The notes beneath the pieces are model-generated. The model saw only the letters and a program-made list of their open reading frames with translations, had not been told where the DNA came from and did not search any database. From Bacteroidaceae bacterium (GTDB lineage: Bacteria; Bacteroidota; Bacteroidia; Bacteroidales; Bacteroidaceae), in NCBI GenBank assembly GCA_016286165.1, contig JAEESE010000007.1:91326-155325 (forward strand): DNA of 64,000 bases, in the 5' to 3' direction. Below are positions 34,704 to 43,717 of the stretch, in pieces. A program made the position numbers and the translations under genes. How positions within the stretch are numbered: position 1 is the first letter of the stretch; every line of letters begins with the position of its first letter.

Positions 34704-37700
34704 TTAGTTTCGTGTTATATTAGCTGGAAGCTTGAAGTCGTCGAAGTCAAGTTCGGCGGCATTATCAACGGTCTCAACGAGCTCTATGCTGTCGGCAAGC
34801 ACCTGAGCACGAATATAATCGCCGAATGCAGCTACTGCGCGGTCGGTCAGCTCATTATGGGCAAGACGGATGTTTATGCGGTCGGTAATCTCGAAACCGC
34901 TTTCCTTGCGCAGGTTCTGAATACGCTTGACGAGTTCTCTGGCTATGCCCTCGTTGCGCAGTTCATCAGTTACTGTAATGTCCAAAGCCACGGTAAGTGA
35001 GCCTTCGTTGGCAACCGTCCAACCGGGAATATCCTCGCTGAATATCTCAACATCCTCGAGTTCAACGGTTACGGCATCGCCCGTGGTCAGCGTCAATGCC
35101 AGACTGCCTTTTTCCAACTCTGCAATCTGTTCCTGCGTGAGGGCTGTAACAGCAAGGTTTACGTCCTTCATCAACTTGCCAAACTTCTTGCCCATTGTGC
35201 GGAAGTTGCACTTGACCTTCTTGGTCAAGAGCCCAGCTCCCTCAACAAACTCAAGGGCCTTGACGTTAACTTCGTCGAGGATTAATTGCTTCACGGCCTC
35301 AATGCGGAGCTGCTGTTCGCGGTCAGTTGCAGGGATAGCAATGCGTGCCAGTGGCTGACGCACAATAATCTGCTCCTTCTTACGCAGCGAAAGCACCATT
35401 GAGGTTATCTGTTGGGCAAGAGCCATGCGCGATTCCTGTTCCTTGTCAATCAATGCATCGTTGGCAACAGGGAAGGTTGCAAGGTGCACCGACTCAGCTT
35501 TCTCTGTATCATTTTCGCCAAGCACGCTATGAAGGTCGCGGTATAATTGGTCGGCATAGAACGGAGCTATGGGAGCCATAAGGCGGCTGACCGTTTCAAG
35601 ACACGTGAACAGAGTCTGATAAGCGCTTAGCTTGTCGATGCTCATATCACCGCCCCAGAAGCGTTTACGGGAAAGGCGCACAAACCAGTTGCTGACGTTG
35701 TCGATGACGAACGACTGTATGAGACGGCCTGCACGTGTTGGCTCATAGTTTTCGTAGCTAGCTTCAACATCGCGTATGAGCGAGTTCAGCGACGATAGAA
35801 TCCAACGGTCCATTTCCGAGCGCTGGCTCATAGGAATCTCTGCTTCCTCGAAATGCCAACCGTCGACATTAGCGTACATGGCCAGGAAGCTGTATGTCTG
35901 GTACAGTTTGCCGAAGAATGAACGCTGAATCTCCTGCACGCCCGCCTCGTCATATTTGAGGTTGTCCCATGGCTGGGAGTTAGTAAGCATGTACCAACGC
36001 ACAGCATCGGCACCATATTTCTCTATATTGTCGAACGGGTTGATAGCATTGCCCAAACGCTTTGACATCTTTAGTCCGTTCTTGTCGAGAACGAGTCCGT
36101 TGGAGATGACTGCCTTGTATGATACGCTGTCGAAGACCATTGTAGCGATAGCATGGAGCGTGAAGAACCATCCGCGAGTTTGATCGACACCTTCGGCGAT
36201 GAAGTCGGCAGGATAAACAATGCGCTTGTCAAACACTTCCTTATTCTCGAACGGATAATGAATCTGAGCGTAAGGCATTGCACCGCTGTCGAACCATACG
36301 TCGATGAGGTCGAGTTCGCGCTTCAGAGGCTGACCGCTTTCACCCACAAGAATAATGTCATCAACATAGGGACGATGAAGGTCGATGCGGTTATAGTTCT
36401 CCTGACTCATATCACCCACGATGAATCCTTTGTCCTTCAATGGGTTGTAAGCCATGAGTCCTGCACGGACACTCTTCTCTATCTCAAAGTAAAGTTCCTC
36501 AACAGAACCGATGCAAATCTCCTCACGCGTTTCCTTGTTGCGCCAGATGGGAAGAGGTGTGCCCCAGTAGCGCGAGCGACTCAGATTCCAGTCGTTGAGG
36601 TTCTCGAGCCATTTGCCAAAGCGCCCGGTTCCAGTTGATTCGGGCTTCCAGAGGATGGTCTTGTTCAGCTCCATCATACGTTCCTTGGCCGCAGTGCTGC
36701 GGATGAACCAGGAGTCGAGAGGATAATAGAGGACAGGTTTGTCTGTGCGCCAGCAATGAGGATAGTTGTGCACGTGCTTTTCAATCTTGAAAGCTGTGCC
36801 TTCCTGCTTCATCTCCATGCAAAGAACAATATTCAGGTCTTCGGTCTTTGCCAATGCCTTCTCATCCAAGCCTGCATATTGCGGGTCGTAGGCGTTCTTA
36901 ACAAAGGCTCCGGCGTGATGCCAATAAGAGTCGTTAACACATGCCTCTACGAATGAAGCGTCCATATCATCCTTCACAAAGTACTTACCAGTGAAGTCTA
37001 CCATTGGACGAGTATCGCCTGCCTTATCGATAACAAAGAGCGAAGGAATGCCTGCGTCCTTGGCTACCTTGGCGTCGTCGGCGCCGAATGTGGGTGCAAT
37101 ATGAACGATACCTGTACCATCCTCCGTAGTAACATAGTCACCAGGGATGACGCGGAAAGCTTCCTGATCCTTCACAACGACCTTGCCGCCCTCTAAAGCA
37201 CAAGGCTTCACCCAGGGGAAGAGCTGCTCGTAGTGTAAACCGAGGAGATCTGTACCCATGAACTCGCCCAAAACCTCTGGAGCAATAGCGCCTTCTTCCT
37301 TAGGCTGAGGGAAATACACGTCCTTGCGGGATTCTGCTACGATATAGATGGCTTCCTCCTTAGTATAGGGGTTTTGCCCTTTGACAGCCACATATTTAAT
37401 CTTCGGACCTACGCACAAAGCAGTATTTGAAGGCAGAGTCCAAGGCGTTGTTGTCCATGCGAGTATATAAACAGGCTGATTCACATTGCCCAACTGTGGG
37501 ACAGTATCAAGCACCTTAAACTGAGCTGTCACAGTAGTGTCCTTAACATCGCGATAACAACCGGGCTGATTAAGCTCGTGCGACGAAAGGCCTGTTCCAG
37601 CTGCTGGGCTGTAAGGTTGAATGGTATAGCCTTTGTAAAGCAGGTCTTTATCATAGAGTTGCTTGAGCAGCCACCAGAGAGTTTCGATGTATTTGTTGTC

Positions 37701-38159
37701 GTAAGTGATATATGGATGCTCCATATCCACCCAATAACCCATGCGACGGCTGAGATCTTCCCATTCAGATGTGTACATCATCACGTTCTCACGGCAACGA
37801 CGGTTATAGTCGTCGATGGAGATAGTCTTGCCTATATCTTCTTTGGTAATGCCCAACTCCTTCTCTACGCCGAGTTCTACGGGCAGTCCATGTGTATCCC
37901 AACCGGCCTTACGATGAACCTGGAACCCCTTCATTGTCTTGAAGCGGCAGAAAGTGTCCTTGATAGAACGCGCCAATACGTGGTGGATGCCAGGATGTCC
38001 ATTAGCTGAAGGAGGCCCTTCAAAGAAGACGAACGACGGGCAACCCGCGCGCTCGCTGATGCTGCGGTGGAACAAATCCTCGCTGTCCCACTGCTCTAGT
38101 ATTTCATGGTTCACCTCAGTCAGATTGAGTCTGCTGTGCTCTGGAAATTTCTTTGACAT
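34704..38159 (-). CDS. ileS: Isoleucyl-tRNA synthetase
   Basis: Class I aminoacyl-tRNA synthetase charging tRNA-Ile in the cytosol. The 1151-residue protein has the HIGH-equivalent HPGIHH at 55-60, the editing domain (about 200-400, with the TTPWTLPSN motif) and KMSKR in LKMSKRLGN near residue 700. An anticodon-binding helical domain and a C-terminal extension follow. The length fits the long IleRS type used by Bacteroidetes. It leads a conserved cluster with the DksA-like gene, lspA and DUF4296, read from the promoter at 38248-38278. No T-box leader was recognised. Confidence 0.97.
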   Translation of the reverse strand: MSKKFPEHSRLNLTEVNHEILEQWDSEDLFHRSISERAGCPSFVFFEGPPSANGHPGIHHVLARSIKDTFCRFKTMKGFQVHRKAGWDTHGLPVELGVEKELGITKEDIGKTISIDDYNRRCRENVMMYTSEWEDLSRRMGYWVDMEHPYITYDNKYIETLWWLLKQLYDKDLLYKGYTIQPYSPAAGTGLSSHELNQPGCYRDVKDTTVTAQFKVLDTVPQLGNVNQPVYILAWTTTPWTLPSNTALCVGPKIKYVAVKGQNPYTKEEAIYIVAESRKDVYFPQPKEEGAIAPEVLGEFMGTDLLGLHYEQLFPWVKPCALEGGKVVVKDQEAFRVIPGDYVTTEDGTGIVHIAPTFGADDAKVAKDAGIPSLFVIDKAGDTRPMVDFTGKYFVKDDMDASFVEACVNDSYWHHAGAFVKNAYDPQYAGLDEKALAKTEDLNIVLCMEMKQEGTAFKIEKHVHNYPHCWRTDKPVLYYPLDSWFIRSTAAKERMMELNKTILWKPESTGTGRFGKWLENLNDWNLSRSRYWGTPLPIWRNKETREEICIGSVEELYFEIEKSVRAGLMAYNPLKDKGFIVGDMSQENYNRIDLHRPYVDDIILVGESGQPLKRELDLIDVWFDSGAMPYAQIHYPFENKEVFDKRIVYPADFIAEGVDQTRGWFFTLHAIATMVFDSVSYKAVISNGLVLDKNGLKMSKRLGNAINPFDNIEKYGADAVRWYMLTNSQPWDNLKYDEAGVQEIQRSFFGKLYQTYSFLAMYANVDGWHFEEAEIPMSQRSEMDRWILSSLNSLIRDVEASYENYEPTRAGRLIQSFVIDNVSNWFVRLSRKRFWGGDMSIDKLSAYQTLFTCLETVSRLMAPIAPFYADQLYRDLHSVLGENDTEKAESVHLATFPVANDALIDKEQESRMALAQQITSMVLSLRKKEQIIVRQPLARIAIPATDREQQLRIEAVKQLILDEVNVKALEFVEGAGLLTKKVKCNFRTMGKKFGKLMKDVNLAVTALTQEQIAELEKGSLALTLTTGDAVTVELEDVEIFSEDIPGWTVANEGSLTVALDITVTDELRNEGIARELVKRIQNLRKESGFEITDRINIRLAHNELTDRAVAAFGDYIRAQVLADSIELVETVDNAAELDFDDFKLPANITRN

Positions 38160-38247
38160 AATTATTATTTGGGTTATACTTAACTATTGATCTTGCGTGA
38201 ACGCTCTTTCCCAAAGGGAAAACTACACGCTCTTTTAAAAACGGCTG

Positions 38248-38278
38248 CAAAATTAGCAAAGAAGTGGCAGAGCACAAA
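38248..38278 (-). promoter_or_regulatory. Promoter of the ileS cluster
   Basis: TTTG (38275-38278), 19 nt, then TAATTTTG (38248-38255) on the minus strand. The leader to the ATG at 38159 is about 80 nt and contains a small TTTCCC / GGGAAA hairpin near 38207-38221. Confidence 0.75.
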
Positions 38279-38348
38279 ACATTTGAGCAAAAATCTTCAG
38301 CAAAGATAGAAAAAAGGGCTTGAGAGTAATGCCTATCAAGACATTCAG

Positions 38349-38384
38349 AGGCCCGGAACCTTGTTTATGCAAAGCTCCGGGCCT
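38349..38384 (-). terminator. Hairpin downstream of the MATE-DUF3737-PatB operon
   Basis: AGGCCCGGA (38349-38357) pairs with TCCGGGCCT (38376-38384), 24 nt past the PatB stop. No clear T-tract follows on either strand, so function as an intrinsic terminator is uncertain. Confidence 0.45.
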
Positions 38385-38407
38385 TATTCGTTGATGTTGA
38401 TTCTAAA

Positions 38408-39580
38408 TTACTGAAAGGACTTGAGACCTTTGACGATACGCCTGATGCCTTCCTCCACTCTTCTGCGTTGTGTAGCCAGGTTCACACGCATGAATCCGCT
38501 CTTACCATACATCGCGCCACCGTTTATCCACACTCCGAAATCGTTCTTCAACCGTTCGGAGATTTCCTCAGATGTGGCTTTGAAGGCGCTTACATCCATC
38601 CACGCAAGATAAGTACCTTCGAGTGGAGCTATAGGTAGCTTGGGAAAAGCGTTTTTCATCTCTTTGCGGAAAAGCCGATAGTTGTCGTAGATGTATGCCA
38701 CTAAACTATCGAGCCATTCTTCACCTTCCTTGGAATAAGCGGCTTCGAGTGCAACAAAACTGAAACAGTTGATGTCGCATATTTCATTGTCATTTATGGC
38801 ACGGTCGATGAGATGCCTGTGTTCTTCGTCGGGTGCAACTATGTATGCCGTCATCAGCCCTGCTGTGTTAAAGGCTTTGTTCGGAGCATTGGTCACAACC
38901 CATTGACATCCAACCTGTGATGCAATCGTTGCAAAGGGTATATATTGACGGCCAAGTTTGGGATCTACGAACTCGCAATGTATCTCATCAGAGAGTAAAA
39001 TCACATCGTAACGCTTGCATATCTGAGCCACCGTGGTAAGCTCCTCTCGCGTCCAAACCCGGCCTGAAGGGTTGTGAGGATTGCAGAAAAGGAATACTGT
39101 AGGCAGTTCTTTAGCAATAGTCTGTTCTAGCTTTTCGAAATCAATGGTATATCTTTCGGCAGCTGCATCCCAGGTCAATGGAAATTCGATAGCCCGGCAG
39201 TTGTTGTTTCGCACATTTGTGAAGAAACAGTTGTACGCAGGCGTGAAGAAAATAACGCTTTGTCCTTCATGGCAGAGGCCTTTGATTATAGCAGACACTG
39301 CTGGCACTACACCCGAGGTGTAGAGCAGCCAATCACGTTCTATCTTCCAACCATGGCGGTGGTCGTTCCACCATATTATGCTTTCATAAAAGCTCTCAGG
39401 AATGTAGTTGTACGCGAACACTCCATGTTGTGCACGGCGTTGCACGGCTTCCTTCACGCAAGGTGCCGTCTCGAAATCCATATCTGCAACCCACATGGGC
39501 AGCACCCCTTCGGGTGCTTCGTCCCACTTCACGCAGTTGGTTCCGCGCCTATTAATCACTTGGTCGAAGTTATACTCCAT
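38408..39580 (-). CDS. PatB/MalY-family PLP-dependent C-S lyase (cystathionine beta-lyase-like)
   Basis: A 390-residue fold-type I PLP enzyme. It starts with the family motif LPMWVADMDFE (about 27-37). CNPHNPSGRVW (about 166-176) and LLSDEIHCEF (about 195-204) are present, and the PLP lysine is Lys235 in TNAPNKAFN. PatB/MalY proteins cleave C-S bonds of cystathionine or cysteine conjugates, giving pyruvate, ammonia and a thiol. It follows DUF3737 by 4 nt and a MATE exporter upstream, so all three should be co-expressed. A role in thiol or conjugate detoxification fits the exporter but is not proven. Confidence 0.92.
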   Translation of the reverse strand: MEYNFDQVINRRGTNCVKWDEAPEGVLPMWVADMDFETAPCVKEAVQRRAQHGVFAYNYIPESFYESIIWWNDHRHGWKIERDWLLYTSGVVPAVSAIIKGLCHEGQSVIFFTPAYNCFFTNVRNNNCRAIEFPLTWDAAAERYTIDFEKLEQTIAKELPTVFLFCNPHNPSGRVWTREELTTVAQICKRYDVILLSDEIHCEFVDPKLGRQYIPFATIASQVGCQWVVTNAPNKAFNTAGLMTAYIVAPDEEHRHLIDRAINDNEICDINCFSFVALEAAYSKEGEEWLDSLVAYIYDNYRLFRKEMKNAFPKLPIAPLEGTYLAWMDVSAFKATSEEISERLKNDFGVWINGGAMYGKSGFMRVNLATQRRRVEEGIRRIVKGLKSFQ

Positions 39581-39584
39581 CTCT

Positions 39585-40430
39585 TTATCGAGTTAATAAT
39601 TGGCAGTTTGCCGGCTGTTTGATGTGCTCATCTATTGTTATCTTGCCTATTGCATCGGCCACGATACGTCCACTGATAGGATTCTTGATTTCCGTGATGC
39701 CGCCTTTGATGCTGGCATCTATATTCTTGCTATCCTCGAAAGCTCGGTCACAGGCAGGGTCGAACGTGCAGTCCTCGAGCTCAAGCCCATTGATGTAGCA
39801 AAGCGGTTGCTCTCCTGCAATATGGCAACGCACAAGCCTGAGGTTCTTGGAATGCCAACCTAAATATTCACCATCAAGGTATGAATCGTAGATGGTGATA
39901 TTCTCTGTCTCCCAAAAGGCATCCTTTGTGACGATATGTGCATTGCGAATGACAGCATTTTTCACATACTGGAATACATACATAGAGTCACTCTTCAGAT
40001 TATCTATGTCTACGTTCTGGCAGAACATGAACGGATAAGTGCCTTGATGCAGCCTGACGTTTCTGATCTTCAGGTCAGTCACTCGCCAAAATGTCTCGTC
40101 GGCATCGTTCAACTCTACATTCTCAAGCGTAAGCCCTCGCATTTCACGAAAGAACTTAGGAGCGTCTATGATACTGTCGCGCATCGTCATATCGTTGCTG
40201 TACCAAATGGCAGAGCGTGAAGTGACCTCGAAGAAACAGTTTGTGATAAGCGAGCCATCAACGTGCCACCATGGGTATTTGCCAATGAAACGGCAGTGAT
40301 CTGCCTCTATGTTCTTACAGCATTTGATTCCGCTTTCGCCTTCTGTAATGGTTACGTTCTCAAGTCGTGTGTCATGAATGGCAAACAATGGACGCTCGCC
40401 ACCGAATGACTGATTTGTAATTATATTCAT
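39585..40430 (-). CDS. DUF3737 family protein, predicted right-handed beta-helix
   Basis: A 281-residue protein made of short repeating beta strands with regular hydrophobic ladders (LENVTI, LTLENVEL, LKIRNVRL, VDIDNLKSD, AVIRNAHI, ITIYDSYL, LRLVRCHI, LELEDCTF), as in pectate-lyase-like beta-helices. There is no signal peptide, so it is probably cytoplasmic. It matches the DUF3737 family in length and in features such as SFGGERPLFA and YPWWH. No catalytic residues are known. Its ATG overlaps the MATE gene stop (ATGA) and PatB starts 4 nt later, a conserved-looking trio. Confidence 0.85.
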   Translation of the reverse strand: MNIITNQSFGGERPLFAIHDTRLENVTITEGESGIKCCKNIEADHCRFIGKYPWWHVDGSLITNCFFEVTSRSAIWYSNDMTMRDSIIDAPKFFREMRGLTLENVELNDADETFWRVTDLKIRNVRLHQGTYPFMFCQNVDIDNLKSDSMYVFQYVKNAVIRNAHIVTKDAFWETENITIYDSYLDGEYLGWHSKNLRLVRCHIAGEQPLCYINGLELEDCTFDPACDRAFEDSKNIDASIKGGITEIKNPISGRIVADAIGKITIDEHIKQPANCQLLTR

Positions 40431-41869
40431 CTTTTTTCAATTATTTTCATCCATCTGCCCCACTTCATCCTTATCATGAAGATCAGGCCTCGGAAGGTTA
40501 ATTCAATTGCCATACCTAACCAAACGCCATGTAGGCCGTAGCGGGGAGCCAGTGCAGCAGCCAACGTCACGCGAACAGCCCACATAGAGAAGAGGTTCAT
40601 TATTGACGGTTTTTTAGTATCGCCTGTGCCTACGAAGCAACTCATCGCCACAATGCTGGCGGCAAAGCCTGGCTCTGCCCATGCTTCAATGCGCAAACAC
40701 TCAACGCCGAGCTGTCGTACTGCCTCATCAGGCGTGAGTGAAGCCATCATCAATGGAGCTGCCAAATACATTACAACACCCATAAAGCTCATGACGGCTA
40801 TACCTAAAAGCGTTGTCATCCATGCAAAACGGTCTGTCAGCCGATAACGATTGGCGCCATAGCTCTGCCCTACAAGCGTTGTTGCCGCTTCACCTATGCC
40901 GTAGCCGGGCATATAGCAGAGGCTTTCAGCCGTGATGCCCAGCGCATTGGCCGCTATTGCCACAGCTCCGAGCGGAGCCACGATGATGGTTATGGTTATC
41001 TGTGCGACATTCATTAGCACACGCTGCATGAGAATGGGGCCTGCGATGTTGCCAGCCTTGCGTAACGTCTGTCGCTGCGGGATAAAGGAACCCTGATTAC
41101 CTATCAGGCGCAACTCCGGGCAGCGTACTGCTGCATACCAAAGAAGATATAGGGCAATGATAGTTTCTGCCAAGAGTGTTCCCAAAGCAGCACCTGCCAC
41201 ACCGAGTCCTGCTCCCGGAACAGTCAGCATCACATCTGACAGGTTGAGGAACGGAAGGTTCAGTGTTATATCGCGTGTAGGGAAGATTAGGAAGAAATTG
41301 AAGCCTACATCGAGAATACACATCACTATATTTGCCAGCGACGGCACTTTGATGTTTCCTGCACATCGAAGCATTGACGATGACAACATGTTGACCATGG
41401 ACAACGGAGCCCCAAGGGTGAAGATGAGAAAATATGCGGAGGCATCACCACATATGTCTGCACCACCGCCCAGCCAATGCGGCAAAGGCCCAGAGATAAA
41501 CACGCCCACAAGTCCCGTGACAACAGCAAGTGCCAAAGAAGCCAACAGACTTTGTCGAAACACGGAGCGGGCTCCTGGCAGGTCATTTGCCCCTACGAGG
41601 TGAGCAACTTGCACTGAAAAGCCTGTAGCAGCACATGAGATGATGCTCCAGAAAAGCCAGGTTGTCGTGGCAATGATGCCTATACTTGCCGATGCCAGTG
41701 CCCCTAAAGAGCCCACCATAGCATCGTCGATGTAGAACATCAGTATCGTTGACAACTGCGCCAAGATTGCAGGCAACGACAACATAACCGTCAGCTTCAA
41801 CTGCTCAGCTGTCGATAACTTGTGATGTTCACGTATGCGAAGTAAAAGGACGTCCTTAGTGTTTGCCAT
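40427..41869 (-). CDS. MATE-family multidrug/metabolite exporter
   Basis: The ATG at 41869 gives 480 residues; an in-frame TTG six codons earlier is less likely. Twelve hydrophobic segments run in two homologous halves, with the MATE start LTVMLSLPAILAQLSTILMFYIDDAMVGSLG near 25-55 and a matching element near residue 260 (IAGPILMQRVLMN). MATE proteins export cationic or other small compounds with a proton or sodium gradient across the inner membrane. It leads the DUF3737-PatB operon, so its cargo may relate to the C-S lyase. Substrate unknown. Confidence 0.9.
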   Translation of the reverse strand: MANTKDVLLLRIREHHKLSTAEQLKLTVMLSLPAILAQLSTILMFYIDDAMVGSLGALASASIGIIATTTWLFWSIISCAATGFSVQVAHLVGANDLPGARSVFRQSLLASLALAVVTGLVGVFISGPLPHWLGGGADICGDASAYFLIFTLGAPLSMVNMLSSSMLRCAGNIKVPSLANIVMCILDVGFNFFLIFPTRDITLNLPFLNLSDVMLTVPGAGLGVAGAALGTLLAETIIALYLLWYAAVRCPELRLIGNQGSFIPQRQTLRKAGNIAGPILMQRVLMNVAQITITIIVAPLGAVAIAANALGITAESLCYMPGYGIGEAATTLVGQSYGANRYRLTDRFAWMTTLLGIAVMSFMGVVMYLAAPLMMASLTPDEAVRQLGVECLRIEAWAEPGFAASIVAMSCFVGTGDTKKPSIMNLFSMWAVRVTLAAALAPRYGLHGVWLGMAIELTFRGLIFMIRMKWGRWMKIIEKR

Positions 41870-41884
41870 ATCGTTTTGCGGGTG

Positions 41885-41892
41885 CAAAAATA
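41885..41892 (-). promoter_or_regulatory. Possible -7 element of the MATE operon
   Basis: TATTTTTG on the minus strand fits TAnnTTTG, but no TTTG lies at the right distance upstream. The ATG would be only about 10 nt from the start of transcription. Confidence 0.35.
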
Positions 41893-41974
41893 CAACGAAT
41901 TAACCGATTATGTTCTTAAAAAATAGTTAAACTGCCTTAAAGAAATAAACTTTGCCCAAATAAAGAAGTCTTTG

Positions 41975-41998
41975 TTTGCGAATAATGATGTAACTTTG
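41975..41998 (+). promoter_or_regulatory. -7 element for the TolC gene
   Basis: TAACTTTG at 41991-41998 matches the -7 consensus. TTTG copies at 41971-41974 and 41975-41978 are 16 and 12 nt away, shorter than the usual spacing. The leader is about 30 nt. Confidence 0.5.
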
Positions 41999-42032
41999 TG
42001 CTGTTTTTCAGATTCAACACATTAAATTATAT

Positions 42033-43370
42033 ATGAAAACGAAGTTGATTATTGCAGTAGCGATGCTGTTGCATACCTTTACGTTGGCGGCTCAGGAAGC
42101 GTGGACACTGCAACGCTGCCTCAATCATGCCGCAGAGAAGAATATCACCGTTCAGAAGAATCGCCTGTCTGAACTCTCGGCTGAAGAACAGCTGAAGCAA
42201 GCGAAAGCTGCACTCTTCCCTTCACTCTCAGCATCCATGAGTCAAAGCGTGGGCTATCGTCCATTCCAGGAGGCTACGGTTATTGTGCAAAACGGTATGG
42301 CCACCACGACCAACAACAAAGTGACAGAGAATGGTTCCTACGGCCTCAATGCCAACTGGACCGTATGGGACGGCGGCATAAACCGCAAGAACATCGAGGC
42401 ACAACAGGTGCAGACTGAATTGGCAGCCGTGCAAACAGAGCAGAGCCTCAAGACTATTCAGGAACAGATAGCGCAGCTTTACGTTCAGATACTTTACACC
42501 ATCGAGGCCAAACGCGTAAATGAGCAGTTGGCAGCCACAGCCCAGCAGCAGTTGGAACGCGGCCAGGAACGCTACAAGGTCGGTGATTTGGCAAAGGCAG
42601 ATGTGGCCCAACTGGAGTCACAAGTGGCTCAAACCCAATATGATGTAGTGAACGCTCAGACACAGATTGATGGCTACAAGCGTCAGCTGAAAGCCTTGCT
42701 TCAACTGGATATTACAGAGTCTTTCGACGTCAGCACGACTGAAATGGCCGATGAGCGCGCCCTTGAGCCAATCCCTGACAAGACAGAGGTTTACAACCAT
42801 GCCGTCATGACCCGTCCCGAGATTCGCGCTGCACAGCTACAGGCTGACGCTGCCGATGTTCAGCTCGATATAGCTAAGCGCGAATATCTCCCAAGCATAA
42901 GCATCAACGCCGGTGTTGGTGATAGCCATTACAGTGCATCTCGCGACAGCTATGGCGAGCAATTCAAGCGCAACCTCAACGGAAGCATAGGCCTTGGAGT
43001 CAGTGTACCCATCTTCGACAACCGCCGTAACAAGACATCAGTAGAGCGAGCCAAGATCAGCAAGACTACCGCTGCGCTCGATTTGCTTGACAAGCAGACT
43101 ACGCTCGGCAGTACTATCGAGAATATTTGGCTGCAAGCTACCAGCGCACAGCAGCGCTTCATCAGCGCCGACGCTGCCGTAAAAAGTCAAGAAACCAACT
43201 ACGAACTCATCAACGAGCAGTTCAAGGCCGGACTTAAGAATATCGTTGACCTGTTGCAAGCACGCGACAATATGCTCCAGGCTCAACAGAGTAAGCTCCA
43301 AAGCAAGTACACCACCATCCTCAACACACAGCTTCTCCGCTTCTATGAAGGAGGTGAAATAAGCATCTGA
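42033..43370 (+). CDS. TolC-family outer-membrane efflux protein
   Basis: A 445-residue protein with a signal peptide (cleavage near TLAAQ, residue 20). Two homologous halves carry long coiled-coil helices (about 120-220 and 330-430, Gln/Ala/Glu-rich) and beta segments near 55-115 and 270-320. The double TolC repeat is seen in the pair GERYKVGDLAKADVAQLES and NEQFKAGLKNIVDLLQARD. It forms a trimeric exit duct for tripartite pumps or type I secretion. No membrane-fusion or RND/ABC partner is adjacent, so it is an orphan with an unknown inner-membrane partner. Confidence 0.93.
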   Translation: MKTKLIIAVAMLLHTFTLAAQEAWTLQRCLNHAAEKNITVQKNRLSELSAEEQLKQAKAALFPSLSASMSQSVGYRPFQEATVIVQNGMATTTNNKVTENGSYGLNANWTVWDGGINRKNIEAQQVQTELAAVQTEQSLKTIQEQIAQLYVQILYTIEAKRVNEQLAATAQQQLERGQERYKVGDLAKADVAQLESQVAQTQYDVVNAQTQIDGYKRQLKALLQLDITESFDVSTTEMADERALEPIPDKTEVYNHAVMTRPEIRAAQLQADAADVQLDIAKREYLPSISINAGVGDSHYSASRDSYGEQFKRNLNGSIGLGVSVPIFDNRRNKTSVERAKISKTTAALDLLDKQTTLGSTIENIWLQATSAQQRFISADAAVKSQETNYELINEQFKAGLKNIVDLLQARDNMLQAQQSKLQSKYTTILNTQLLRFYEGGEISI

Positions 43371-43389
43371 CCTGATGATCAGCAATAAG

Positions 43390-43439
43390 GAAGCGGCCGC
43401 AACGGTAGATATCCCCTACCCTTGCGGCCGCTTCTTTTT
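43390..43439 (+). terminator. Rho-independent terminator of the TolC gene
   Basis: Arms GAAGCGGCCGCAA (43390-43402) and TTGCGGCCGCTTC (43422-43434) make a perfect 13-bp stem, with a further GGTAG/CTACC inner pairing, followed by TTTTT. It is the clearest terminator in the window. Confidence 0.92.
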
Positions 43440-43541
43440 GTCCGATCGACAAACAGAAACAAAGACTGAAGCAATTTAGCCTAAGGTCTGAAAATAATAA
43501 AAAACGGCTTACTGGAAACACTGCCAAGCCTAAGATAATAA

Positions 43542-43660
43542 TTAGGTTAAGCTATCCGGTGGATTAGGTTGGCTTTATCGGCTATTTAGGTAGGCCTTAT
43601 TGGCTATTTATGTTGGCTTTATCGGCAGTTTAGGGCGGCTTTATTGGCGAATTAGCTTAA
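43542..43660. repeat. 22-bp tandem repeat array C
   Basis: Units of 22 bp start at 43564, 43586, 43608 and 43630, with diverged or partial units at 43542 and 43652. The pattern is TTAGGTTGGCTTTATCGGC followed by a variable 3-base end. The array lies between the convergent TolC and ABC-F genes, about 100 bp after the TolC terminator. The reverse complement (AAGCCAACCTAA) resembles array E. The rest of the 43371-43717 gap holds nothing else recognised. Confidence 0.85.
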
Positions 43661-43717
43661 TGGTACTTTTTCTTTTGGTTAAGACATTGAAAAAGGAGCG
43701 CCGAGACAAGTTATTGT

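Noticed and set aside
38160..38247. T-box or other riboswitch in the ileS leader
   Set aside because: Too short, no T-box sequence, and only a small TTTCCC/GGGAAA hairpin.
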